From Sulfuricurvum sp. (GTDB lineage Bacteria > Campylobacterota > Campylobacteria > Campylobacterales > Sulfurimonadaceae): 64,000 nt of DNA. The stretch is from positions 372,001 to 436,000 of the forward strand of contig JAQTLL010000001.1 in the NCBI GenBank assembly GCA_028714915.1, written 5' to 3'. This document shows positions 44,008 through 52,355 of this stretch, in pieces. Each line of letters opens with the position of its first letter. Positions within the stretch are counted from its first letter, which is position 1. The notes under the pieces are model-generated. The model did not search any database and was not told the origin of the DNA. It saw nothing but the letters and a program-made list of their open reading frames with translations. The position numbers were made by a program, and so were the translations under genes.

Positions 44008-44957
44008 ACGGTTCTCCTAAAATAAAATGGATAGATAAAGGCAAAAGTTCCTAACACAGCGAGTGCAATCCAAAGCTGATGATAGAGAGCAACCAAGTTT
44101 GCTATCGACGATGCGCCCCAACCTACCCCTACCATAGCGATTCCAATACTGCGAACATCCCCCATTTGGGTTAACTCACGAAACAATAGAACATTATAAT
44201 ACGAAATAATAATCGGATAGACAATGGCAAGCAGTATCGGCTGATGAGCATAATAGACCCCATAGCTTAGAGTGAAAAGCCCTATAATCACTCCGCTGCT
44301 GCGCATCAATGTTTTGCCATAACGAAACGCCAAATACACTCCTAATAGATGGGATGCAATAATCACTGCCGTATAATGACTCCAAATATCCATCTCACTG
44401 GAGCGACTGAGTGTCTCAAATAAAGCAGAATCGGCAAAAATCCACACCACCATCACCCCTATCATTTTCCAATTTATAGAGATTCTTTTATTCTGTGACT
44501 TCATTGGAAGTGTTGAAAAATAAAGGGCGATCATTGAAACAGTGGGCAAAACAATCGCGATCCCCCCTCTCTCTTCAAACGGATATGTATAGAGCGCCGT
44601 CCCTACCGCATACGAGAGGGCAAGACCAAGCGCGAGGTTTTTTCGGCTTTGTTCCCGAAAACCATAGAGCAGTAGAGGGGTTGTGTATCCCACGATAAAT
44701 CCAAGTACCAATAAAAGTCCCAGTGAATAATCAGGATAAAACCACGAAATCATAATCTGCGTACCAAACATAAAAAAAAGCTCTTCCTTGATCTCTAGGT
44801 GTTTCCAGTATGCTGCGAACAAACTCCCTGTCACCCCACCAATGGGAAGGGTATAAAGATCATAAAGATGCGAGTCAAACGCCCCGACAACTCCCGTCTG
44901 CGCAATCAGGAGATAATAAAGCAACTGAGAACTAAGAACGACCACGAGCATATTCAT
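44004..44957 (-). CDS. polytopic membrane protein of the oxidase-like operon, unknown function
   Basis: A 317-residue protein with about ten predicted membrane helices and no soluble domain. I do not recognise a family; the repeated five-plus-five helix look (break around residues 160-165, at KSQNKRISINW) could reflect a half-transporter-like duplication, similar in size to part of an MFS protein. It is locked into the operon by ATGA overlaps at both ends, with the oxidase-like gene upstream and yceI downstream, so its product should work with them in the inner membrane, perhaps as assembly factor, subunit or transporter. Confidence 0.7.
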   Translation of the reverse strand: MNMLVVVLSSQLLYYLLIAQTGVVGAFDSHLYDLYTLPIGGVTGSLFAAYWKHLEIKEELFFMFGTQIMISWFYPDYSLGLLLVLGFIVGYTTPLLLYGFREQSRKNLALGLALSYAVGTALYTYPFEERGGIAIVLPTVSMIALYFSTLPMKSQNKRISINWKMIGVMVVWIFADSALFETLSRSSEMDIWSHYTAVIIASHLLGVYLAFRYGKTLMRSSGVIIGLFTLSYGVYYAHQPILLAIVYPIIISYYNVLLFRELTQMGDVRSIGIAMVGVGWGASSIANLVALYHQLWIALAVLGTFAFIYPFYFRRTV

Positions 44958-46498
44958 TTACGCAAGCCTAAAAAATAAATCATGGCATATACACCATCAT
45001 AAAAGGCAATCAACAGTGCCAATTCATCCAAAATTCCCGCCATATACAATGCGGCGAATGTCGAAGAGATGAGGAGACGGATGGTTGCGCTGAGGCTTGC
45101 AAGGCGATTTGCATCCCCGTGCAGACCAAACCAGTGAATCATCCCCGTCCCCATGACAAATGCGAACACAACATACTCATACGTTCCGCCAAATGCAAAT
45201 CCAAGCAATCCAAAAAGCCATCCTCCTGCAATCAGCAAAGCCAGCCCACCAAGCGCATCCCCTAAAAACCCTATCAAATGGTAAATTTTTAACGGTGAAT
45301 CGAGAGATAGTCGGAGTCGATCATAGACTATTTTTACCACCAAAGCAACTACTGTTACCCCAAATACGGCACGTACCATCAACAATGGTTCAAGTGTTCC
45401 CCCTATCAGCCCAGCTTCGATAAGCCCCGCGAGGGAAAGGGCTATCGCCATTAAACTCATCAACAATGCCCACGCGGTTGCGTAAACACGCTTGAAAAGA
45501 GAGGGTAACAGATGGTGTGTGATGGAAAGTGCCATAAACGCTACCCCCAATCCCATCGCGATATGGGCATGTCCCACTACCAAATCGTTGCGATGTATCA
45601 AGGCTCGAAGCTGCGGGATAAAGAGGATGTTTCCCTCCACATCGACAAAGATAAACGCCGCGATTGAGAGGATGAGATACGGATTTCTTTTAAAGCTCAC
45701 TCCTGCATCACGGAGCCAAATCCATAGCAATGGCAGATACAGCAATGTCAAATATTGAAAAAACCACTCTTCGTTGTAGCTCAGAGTGTGAAAAAAGTTC
45801 CGAATTATCAAAGAAACAACATATCCTCCCAGCGGAATACTCCACAGCCAATGAAAACGAGGTACAAATACTTTGGGAGAGGAAAGCTTGATGAGCAAAT
45901 AATAGATCGGGATAAGGGTAAAACTCATGCCCAGCGTATTATCCCCATGAGGGCCCACAAGGGTTTTTTCCACCTGACCGTATTGGGGATTCATCAAAAT
46001 CACCAATGCAATGGGGGCGGAGATAACTGCTAAGAGCGATACATTGACCCATAGCGGACGTTTTTTGTAACGTTTCAGTGCATCCAAAAGTGCCAAAAGA
46101 TAAAACACTCCGCTAAAAGCGAGGAGAAAATTCAGCTGATAGGGAAAATCGTAAAAAGGTAATCCCCGAATGTTTCCAAAAAGAAGCGACATACTCATAA
46201 AGAGCAAAAAAACATTCCAAACGACAAAGTAACGTCCCAAATGTTTCAAACCGTTTTGGCTCAGAACACCCTCTTTTTCAAACAGCGCAAAAGGCAACAA
46301 TGAGAGAATCAGAGGAAAGAAGCCGTACAGCATCTGTGAAATATGAAGTGACCGTGCACGTTCAGGCGAGAGAAGGGTCATAGAACCATCCAGTCCCAAC
46401 ATTTCTATGGCGTACACCAGTCCTGCAAAAAGCCCTAAAAAGAGCCAAAACAAGAGAAGCGGGAGATTATCGTTTAGAAATTTTGACAATTTTTCCAT
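44954..46498 (-). CDS. divergent heme-copper oxidase subunit I-like membrane protein
   Basis: A 514-residue protein with about fourteen membrane helices. It aligns by motif with CcoN of this window: low-spin heme His H52 in RSLHISQMLYGF (CcoN RPLHTDAVIFGF), CuB-type His H184 in GPHGDNTLGMSF, H237 in NFFHTLSYNEEW where CcoN has the HH pair, and H310/H312 in DLVVGHAHIAMG (CcoN DWIVGHVHDGTL). F236 replaces the first histidine of the HH pair, so the CuB site would be altered; atypical nitric oxide reductases are known to vary at this site. ATG 46498 touches a GGAGG; TTG 46489 (nine bases from it) is the better-spaced start. Overlaps the ABC ATPase gene by 23-32 bases. Could be an unusual oxidase, NO reductase or heme sensor. 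Confidence 0.7.
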   Translation of the reverse strand: MEKLSKFLNDNLPLLLFWLFLGLFAGLVYAIEMLGLDGSMTLLSPERARSLHISQMLYGFFPLILSLLPFALFEKEGVLSQNGLKHLGRYFVVWNVFLLFMSMSLLFGNIRGLPFYDFPYQLNFLLAFSGVFYLLALLDALKRYKKRPLWVNVSLLAVISAPIALVILMNPQYGQVEKTLVGPHGDNTLGMSFTLIPIYYLLIKLSSPKVFVPRFHWLWSIPLGGYVVSLIIRNFFHTLSYNEEWFFQYLTLLYLPLLWIWLRDAGVSFKRNPYLILSIAAFIFVDVEGNILFIPQLRALIHRNDLVVGHAHIAMGLGVAFMALSITHHLLPSLFKRVYATAWALLMSLMAIALSLAGLIEAGLIGGTLEPLLMVRAVFGVTVVALVVKIVYDRLRLSLDSPLKIYHLIGFLGDALGGLALLIAGGWLFGLLGFAFGGTYEYVVFAFVMGTGMIHWFGLHGDANRLASLSATIRLLISSTFAALYMAGILDELALLIAFYDGVYAMIYFLGLRK

Positions 46499-47102
46499 CC
46501 TCCATTTCTATGATTGTATCGGCATACTCGGCTATTTTTTTATCATGGGACGCGACCACAAATCCTGTCCCACCTTGCGAAAAACGTTTGAACAATTCAT
46601 AAACACCCAACGCATTTTTCGTGTCCAGATTGCCCGTGGGCTCATCGGCGAACACTACGGCGGGGCGATTTACCAGTGCTCGTGCGATAGCGGCGCGCTG
46701 ACGTTCACCCCCTGAAACCTCATCACTGTAACGAGCGGCTAATCGCCCAATTCCCAGACTCTCCATCAGTGGCTCAACGCTCTCATCATCCAAAGCAGAG
46801 AGGGCAATATTTTCACGCAACGTCAAATAGGAGATAAGATAGTGAAACTGAAATACAAATCCGATATTGTGCCGTCTAAACACATCGATATTTCCGAGTT
46901 CACCGACACTCTTTCCATCAAATGTCACTTCTCCGCTTGTAGGATTGAGCAATGTTGAGAGAATTGACAAGAGCGTTGTTTTTCCGCTCCCGCTCTCTCC
47001 GATAATCGCCGTAAAACTTCCTGCTTCGATTTCAACATTGACCTCTCGCAAAACATATTCTATCCCATAATACTGCTCTATATTTTTGGCTTGGATTCTC
47101 AT
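46467..47102 (-). CDS. ABC transporter ATPase (LolD/MacB type)
   Basis: A 211-residue nucleotide-binding protein: Walker A IIGESGSGKTTLLSIL, signature SDEVSGGERQRAAIARALV, Walker B VVFADEPTGNLD, and the D-loop and H-loop (ASHDKKIAEYAD). The FQFHYLISYLTLRENI region is typical for the LolD/FtsE/MacB branch, which powers mechanotransmission through FtsX-like permeases rather than simple transport. It overlaps the permease gene by four bases and the oxidase-like gene by about 30, so the three are made together. Confidence 0.92.
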   Translation of the reverse strand: MRIQAKNIEQYYGIEYVLREVNVEIEAGSFTAIIGESGSGKTTLLSILSTLLNPTSGEVTFDGKSVGELGNIDVFRRHNIGFVFQFHYLISYLTLRENIALSALDDESVEPLMESLGIGRLAARYSDEVSGGERQRAAIARALVNRPAVVFADEPTGNLDTKNALGVYELFKRFSQGGTGFVVASHDKKIAEYADTIIEMEDGKIVKISKR

Positions 47103-48178
47103 GAACCGCCTCGCTGTATCAGCGTCATCGGGTCAATGCGTGCTGCATAAATCGCAGGAAGAAGCGTCCCCAACATCGCCATCACCACCGAGACAATAAA
47201 AACATTGAGCGCCAAGGAAACAGTAATCTCCCCGTTAATGTACCCTTGAAACTTATCCGCATGTTCAATCAGCTCCAGCACACCAAGCGATACCCCCAAA
47301 GCGACACAAAATGCCACCAGTGCAATAATCAATGTTTCCGCCAAAAGCTTTTTGATAATTACCCACGAGGAGAGTCCGATGGAGCGCATAATCCCAAACT
47401 CTGTTTTACGATCATTGACTACCATACTCATCATGCTCACAATCCCTAAAATTCCCATCAGGAATGCCATCGCTCCAATCACGTCGGAGCTGGTTTTAAT
47501 AATCTTAAACTGATTGTACGAGTCGATAAAACTGTCGGTTGTTTTAGCTTCAATATCAGGAGTAAGGAGATTAATTTTTTCAATGACAGTATCACTTTTA
47601 GTTAGATCATCCAAACTTACCAAAAATATTGAGGCACTTTTGTGAAACAACGCACCTGCATCCTCCAAGCTCATCACCACACCGCCGTCTTCAAACCCGA
47701 TACGGCTTTTAAACACACCTCTTACGGTAAATTTTTGCTTGGAGAGGATGATTGTTTTGGGATGCTTGAGCGTTTCATAAAGTTTAGAACCCACTATCAC
47801 TTCCCCGTTTTTTGGAGTGGAGCCTTGGATTAGCGTATAACTCTTAAAACGGTTCTCACTCACCCCATAGATCCCCACAATAGGCAGTGGTTCGACGGGT
47901 GCAGCTCCCAAAATCAAAGCACCTGCTTCACGTACCCCCTCCATCTTGGCAATCTCATCACACATCGAGCGGTTAATGTCACTGAAAAAAGTATCGGCAA
48001 TCCCTTTTTGTGTGACGATAATGTCCCCATCGGTTTTAAGCATTGCAGAGTACATACTTACCACCCCCCCCGATATGGCGCTGATAAGGAAAATCGCTGA
48101 AATAGAGACACTCATACTGATAAAGATGAGTGCCGTTTTAAAGCGATTCTTTCGAAGCGCTTTGATCGGGGTTATCAC
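47099..48178 (-). CDS. FtsX/MacB-type ABC permease
   Basis: A 359-residue permease with one N-terminal helix, a large periplasmic domain (about 40-230) and three C-terminal helices, the MacB/LolC layout. KALRKNRFKTALIFISMSVS at the start and FGIMRSIGLSSWVIIKKLLAE in the first cytoplasmic coupling loop are characteristic; the C-terminus has MLGTLLPAIYAARIDPMTLIQRG. GTG start, overlapping by one base the stop of the periplasmic protein gene. In other systems such permeases extract lipoproteins or export peptides; within this operon a role in cofactor, metal or subunit delivery to the oxidase-like protein is possible. Confidence 0.88.
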   Translation of the reverse strand: MITPIKALRKNRFKTALIFISMSVSISAIFLISAISGGVVSMYSAMLKTDGDIIVTQKGIADTFFSDINRSMCDEIAKMEGVREAGALILGAAPVEPLPIVGIYGVSENRFKSYTLIQGSTPKNGEVIVGSKLYETLKHPKTIILSKQKFTVRGVFKSRIGFEDGGVVMSLEDAGALFHKSASIFLVSLDDLTKSDTVIEKINLLTPDIEAKTTDSFIDSYNQFKIIKTSSDVIGAMAFLMGILGIVSMMSMVVNDRKTEFGIMRSIGLSSWVIIKKLLAETLIIALVAFCVALGVSLGVLELIEHADKFQGYINGEITVSLALNVFIVSVVMAMLGTLLPAIYAARIDPMTLIQRGGS

Positions 48179-48633
48179 TACTCAATCGCCTGTTTCAGTT
48201 CTGCTGCCGTGGAGACAAATTCGATTTGTGTCAGGAAGTTGCCCCGAAATTTCATCACCGTGATCTTCTCTTCTTGGGCAGGAAATTTTAATCCCTGCTC
48301 TTCATCACGAATCAACAAAACCGTATGGGCATATTTGCGCATTTTAGGCAGAGCAAACGCTTCGGTGATAAAGTTGGGCATTTGACTAATGTCCGCAACA
48401 AACGCTGCATTATTCTTTTTTAAATATCCCTTGTCTTGCGTTGCCAAATACTCATTGACCGTCGCACCCGTCCCTTTTTCAAACGCCATAATCAACGTTT
48501 TTGGCATCGCTTTAAGCGTGGTACGTTTGCCAAACTGATCTTGCAAATCTAACGGCATAACCGATTGCCCCATTTTATAGGGGGCTCCAAAAAGGCTTAG
48601 TGCCAAGAGGGCGAAGAGTATAACTTTTTGCAT
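48178..48633 (-). CDS. YtfJ-like periplasmic thioredoxin-fold protein
   Basis: 151 residues with a signal peptide (KVILFALLALSLFGAP). The mature part follows the peroxiredoxin/TlpA-like fold: LDLQDQFGKRTTLKAMPKTLIM at the front and VADISQMPNFITEAFALPKMR followed by HTVLLIRDEEQGLKFPAQ, close to the pattern of YtfJ-type proteins. There is no cysteine at the usual active-site position, so thiol chemistry is unlikely. First gene of the five-gene operon ahead of yceI; the permease start overlaps its stop. Confidence 0.72.
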   Translation of the reverse strand: MQKVILFALLALSLFGAPYKMGQSVMPLDLQDQFGKRTTLKAMPKTLIMAFEKGTGATVNEYLATQDKGYLKKNNAAFVADISQMPNFITEAFALPKMRKYAHTVLLIRDEEQGLKFPAQEEKITVMKFRGNFLTQIEFVSTAAELKQAIE

Positions 48634-48758
48634 AATAACCCTTTAGTTAATTTTTCAAAAGTGTAACCTATCAAGGGTTAATGAGGTACTTTTTTGTAAA
48701 GAATACAAAGGATCTATGAATTTTTGATGAAACGCATCTATCTGTTTAATGCTTATAG

Positions 48759-48780
48759 ATTCCGTGTCGTAGCACAGAAT
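48759..48780. repeat. second copy of the ATTCCG-N10-CAGAAT intergenic repeat
   Basis: ATTCCG at 48759-48764 and CAGAAT at 48775-48780 enclose ten bases, the same frame as at 14035-14056. ATTC/GAAT and GTG/CAC pair to form a short imperfect hairpin. It lies in the 167-base gap between the YtfJ-like gene and the next leftward gene; the rest of this gap shows no gene, with a probable leftward promoter for the YtfJ-like operon. Confidence 0.45.
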
Positions 48781-48800
48781 GATGATAGGGCGAACGGTGC

Positions 48801-49964
48801 TTACTTATGGGTAATCGTTTTAAGGGTTTTCTCAATCTCACGGTGCTGATCCAGCGTTAAGGCAAAACTCTCATCCATCATCTTGTCCAAATGATTCATC
48901 TCGGTGAGGGTAATCCCTAATGGATCTTTTTTGGCTACTTTGGCAATACCTGCGGTAACCGTTACGTTATCGAGTTTTTTACCCGAATGTCGGAGAAAAT
49001 AGGTGAGAAAATAGCCACCGGTGTGATCTTTTTCAATAGCAACAACAGCGCGGGTTGCTGCAGAATTTTCAAACTGCACAGTGGGAACAATGATTTTAAA
49101 ATCCTCTATGCTCATATACCCGATATAGACTTTGGTGTAAATATCGTGATAACGCTGTGTAGCACTTTTACGGAAAAAATCCCAATCAATCGGTTTGCCT
49201 CCGCGAAGAGAACGCAGCATCCATGACAACGTTGCGTAGTATTTAAAAGATGCGATTTTTATATCTTCAGCATGGGTAATTTTATCGCTCTCAATCCGAA
49301 CCATCGGTTGTTTGGGTCTGTTTGAACTGAGACTCTCCAACAGATGTTGTGCGCTGTAAGGTTGGGTAAACCATACGCTGGCATACGATGGCAAATCCGT
49401 TGTCCCCGTCGCCCCCTCATTGAGTACCAAAATTGATTTAACATTATAGCGGGGGAATAAAACTTCCAAAAGTGCCCGTTTTTTCCGAAGCCGTTTTTTA
49501 AGACTACTTGCCGATTTAACTAATGTCATCTCCATAAAATAAAGCTCTTTATCGGTAAACAAAAGCCCGTCAAATTCACCGATTTCTTTATGCCGTGCAC
49601 GATAAATGATTTGCCCTTTCCAGCTCACCGACAATGCATCGCTTTGCGCATGGGTACGATGCTTATGCGGACCTTTGATAATAAAACTTTTGATTTCAGG
49701 CTCATTGGCAGCGTAACGGAGAAGCTTTTCATAGATATAATTCTCATACACTTCCCCCTCAAAAGAACGAAAAGCACTGACATACGACTCATCTTCCATC
49801 GTTTGCCCTTTAACTTGGAGAGAGAGCAAATGCCCGATATTGTAATCGTAATAGAGGAGGTTATCCCCAAGATCAGAGTCTCCGTGGGGAATTACAGTAG
49901 AATTGATGGTTAACAAATGGAGCCTCTTTATGAGCGTTTCTAGGCACATTCTTCTAATGCCCAC
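48801..49964 (-). CDS. hypothetical protein with possible PD-(D/E)XK nuclease core
   Basis: A soluble protein of up to 387 residues with no family I can name. The segment EIGEFDGLLFTDKELYFMEMTLVKS has the hydrophobic-strand, Asp, strand, Glu layout of restriction-endonuclease-like folds (as in NERD or Card1-type proteins), although threonine stands where the usual lysine would be and K follows later. The frame opens at GTG 49964; a TTG at 49916 preceded by AAAGAGG with ideal spacing is the more likely start (371 aa). It lies between the oxidase-like operon and cheB, same strand as both, with about 30 bases to cheB upstream. Function unknown. Confidence 0.6.
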   Translation of the reverse strand: MGIRRMCLETLIKRLHLLTINSTVIPHGDSDLGDNLLYYDYNIGHLLSLQVKGQTMEDESYVSAFRSFEGEVYENYIYEKLLRYAANEPEIKSFIIKGPHKHRTHAQSDALSVSWKGQIIYRARHKEIGEFDGLLFTDKELYFMEMTLVKSASSLKKRLRKKRALLEVLFPRYNVKSILVLNEGATGTTDLPSYASVWFTQPYSAQHLLESLSSNRPKQPMVRIESDKITHAEDIKIASFKYYATLSWMLRSLRGGKPIDWDFFRKSATQRYHDIYTKVYIGYMSIEDFKIIVPTVQFENSAATRAVVAIEKDHTGGYFLTYFLRHSGKKLDNVTVTAGIAKVAKKDPLGITLTEMNHLDKMMDESFALTLDQHREIEKTLKTITHK

Positions 49965-49992
49965 AGTATTTTACTTTATTTTTTATAAGAGT

Positions 49993-51015
49993 TTAGAGTG
50001 ATTCAAGAATTCCATTGGCAATTTTATGCAGAGATAATTGTTTTTCAACTGCCCCCAGTTCGTAGGCAACTTTCGGCATCCCGTACACCACACAGCTTGC
50101 CTCATCCTGCCCGATCGTTCGTGCCCCTGCCTTACGCATTGCCAAAAGCCCTCGGGCACCGTCTCCCCCCATCCCCGTCAATAAAACGCCAATAGCATTA
50201 GAACCGGCGATTTTGGCAACCGAGTTGAGCAGAACATCCGCAGAGGGTCTGTGTCCTGAGATTTTATCTCCGCTTCCGATCTCCACGTAATAGCGGGCAC
50301 CCGAGCGACGCACAACCATATGATAATCTCCCGGAGCGATCAATGCTACACCCGGAACAATCGAATCACCGTTGCGTGCCTCACGCACCTCCATCGAACA
50401 CAGAGAATTAAGTCTCTCCGCAAACGGACCCGTAAAATTGGCCGGCATATGCTGGACGATGACTGTTCCCGGAGCATTTCTCGGCAGTCCCATCAAAACA
50501 TCTTTGAGGGCTTCCGTCCCCCCAGTCGATGCCCCGATCGCCAAAATTTTATGAGTTGTTTCAGAGAGTGCAGTAGTATTGGCGTGTGCTACATCGCCTA
50601 ATATACGCTGCCGGACATTAACCTTGGAAGCAATTTTTATCTTGGCAATCAGCTCCTCGCGCATCTCCTCTTTGCCGTCATAAATGTGCGAATGAGGTTT
50701 GGGGACAAAATCAATGGCTCCCGCTTCAAGTGCGGCCAGTGTCGTTTTAGCTCCGGATTGAGTCAAAGATGAGACCATAATGACGGGAAGCGGCATATAA
50801 TGCATCAGCCGTTTCAAAAAAGTAATTCCATCCATTCGCGGCATTTCAACATCCAGACAAATGACATCCGGATGCAGTTCCACAATTTTATCACGCGCAA
50901 TATACGCATCTGATGCCGTTCCTACGACCTCAATCATAGGGTCAGATCCGAGTATTTCCGTTAAAACTGCTCGTGCGGTCGCACTGTCATCGACGATTAA
51001 TACCCGTATTGCCAT
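49993..51015 (-). CDS. cheB: chemotaxis protein-glutamate methylesterase CheB
   Basis: Demethylates and deamidates chemoreceptors and so resets adaptation. 340 residues: an N-terminal receiver domain with acceptor Asp in VICLDVEMPRMDG, a linker, and the methylesterase domain with Ser in IGASTGGTEAL, His in VIVQHMPANFTGPF and Asp in GMGGDGARGLLAM. The receiver domain is worth noting since some Campylobacterota CheB proteins lack it. AGGAG precedes the ATG; three bases separate it from cheD. Last gene of the chemotaxis operon. Confidence 0.95.
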   Translation of the reverse strand: MAIRVLIVDDSATARAVLTEILGSDPMIEVVGTASDAYIARDKIVELHPDVICLDVEMPRMDGITFLKRLMHYMPLPVIMVSSLTQSGAKTTLAALEAGAIDFVPKPHSHIYDGKEEMREELIAKIKIASKVNVRQRILGDVAHANTTALSETTHKILAIGASTGGTEALKDVLMGLPRNAPGTVIVQHMPANFTGPFAERLNSLCSMEVREARNGDSIVPGVALIAPGDYHMVVRRSGARYYVEIGSGDKISGHRPSADVLLNSVAKIAGSNAIGVLLTGMGGDGARGLLAMRKAGARTIGQDEASCVVYGMPKVAYELGAVEKQLSLHKIANGILESL

Positions 51016-51018
51016 CTT

Positions 51019-51501
51019 TTATCTCCTCTCTTCACTGTCACTGCGGGAAGCATACTTCAACAGTACTTTTCCCCGTCCCAAATCAAATTGAATCTTGCGA
51101 CCGCTTTGTCCTCCGACATCTTCGGCGACAATCGTGATTTTGTACTCTTTTAAAATTTCTTTGGCGACTAAAATATTTTTTTGTCCGATCATCATTGAAT
51201 CGGCAGTGCTGATATTCATTGATGCACCGCCAAATATTTTTGCTTCCATTGTCTGGAGCATCGATCCTCTCATCATCATGGCCTCAATCAATTTCGGAAT
51301 GGCAATATTGCCGAATTTCGGAGATTGCAAACCATTGCCATTCCAAAACGGCAGTAAATAATGGTTCATCCCTCCGATACCGAGCCTCACATCATACAAG
51401 CATACGGCGATGCACGAACCCAGCACTGTAGAGATTGCAGCGGGCGCACTATCGATATGAATCTGACCGACATGGATAAACGTGGAGCATCCGTGAATCA
51501 T
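51019..51501 (-). CDS. cheD: chemoreceptor glutamine deamidase CheD
   Basis: 160 residues. CheD deamidates receptor glutamines and, in some bacteria, links CheC to adaptation. Catalytic Cys and His lie in TVLGSCIAVCLYDVRLGIGGMNHYLLP (seen as GSCIAVCLYD and GGMNHYLLP), and GGASMNIS and AEDVGGQSGRKIQFD are typical. Its ATG overlaps the stop of the kinase-like gene by one base. CheD is not part of the core Campylobacter chemotaxis set, which supports the view that this is an additional array. Confidence 0.92.
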   Translation of the reverse strand: MIHGCSTFIHVGQIHIDSAPAAISTVLGSCIAVCLYDVRLGIGGMNHYLLPFWNGNGLQSPKFGNIAIPKLIEAMMMRGSMLQTMEAKIFGGASMNISTADSMMIGQKNILVAKEILKEYKITIVAEDVGGQSGRKIQFDLGRGKVLLKYASRSDSEERR

Positions 51502-52346
51502 TAGAGCTCTATCGCATCGTCAAATGACTCAAATAAGAATTCATTCGATCCGCATGCCTCTGAATCCGGAAGTACTGTTTTGAGAGGAAAAGCAACCGTA
51601 AACGTCACAGAAGTCTCATCCGTACGATAGTCAACACTTCCGTCGAACCGCTCACACACATCACGAACAATGCTCAACCCCAGCCCCAGTCCATGCCCCC
51701 CCTCGGGTCCATGAGCAAAACGGGTAAAGACTTGCGGTTTAAACTCCACTTCCGGTCCACTTCCTTGGTTTTTGACCGCAAAAGTTACCATTGAATCCTT
51801 CTCCCAAATCTCCATCTCGACTCTTCCCCCCTCCGGCCCGTAGGTACATCCGTTGGCTAAAAGGTTTTTGAGGATTAGATAGAGTTTTTGGGGATCGGAA
51901 ACAATCTTTTGTTTCAAAGTACTTTCAACCGTGACAGTACACTTTTTCGCTTTGATCGTATATCGCAACGCCTCTATTGCTTCATTGACCAACACCAGCG
52001 GATCGACCAATGCTGTCGTCATCGCCACCTCTCCGCTCTCAATCTCCGCAGCGGCAACAAGATTCTGGATACGAAAATCCAGAACAAGCGCCTCTTCGTG
52101 TACCAGTGCAAAAATAGCTTCGCGCGGATCACCGACAGAAGGAACAAGATGGGGAATCATCCCCAAAAGTGCCGTCATCGGATTGTTCAGTTCATTGGCA
52201 ATGAGGGCTAAGAACCGTGTCTTCGCTTTTTCGCTTTCAATAAGCTGTTTGTTAAGATCCAAAATCTTACGGCTTAAAAAGGTAACCTCTTCACGAGCAC
52301 TTTTACATTGCTGGTCTTCAAAAATTCTACAATCAGTTTTTTCCAC
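51501..52346 (-). CDS. histidine-kinase-like protein without phospho-acceptor histidine
   Basis: A 281-residue soluble protein with the layout of a sensor kinase core. The H-box reads FLALIANELNNPMTALLG, so the phospho-accepting histidine is replaced by N51 (codon AAT). The ATPase domain keeps an N-box (KNLLANGCTYG) and G2 box (GGHGLGLGLSIV), but the G1 box is VKNQGSG, with N193 in place of the nucleotide-binding aspartate. It is probably a pseudokinase or a binding/allosteric protein rather than an active kinase. A coiled coil (about 20-45) leads into the H-box. It sits between cheR and cheD in the operon. A membrane segment or sensor domain is absent. Confidence 0.82.
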   Translation of the reverse strand: MEKTDCRIFEDQQCKSAREEVTFLSRKILDLNKQLIESEKAKTRFLALIANELNNPMTALLGMIPHLVPSVGDPREAIFALVHEEALVLDFRIQNLVAAAEIESGEVAMTTALVDPLVLVNEAIEALRYTIKAKKCTVTVESTLKQKIVSDPQKLYLILKNLLANGCTYGPEGGRVEMEIWEKDSMVTFAVKNQGSGPEVEFKPQVFTRFAHGPEGGHGLGLGLSIVRDVCERFDGSVDYRTDETSVTFTVAFPLKTVLPDSEACGSNEFLFESFDDAIEL

Positions 52347-52355
52347 CGGAGATCC

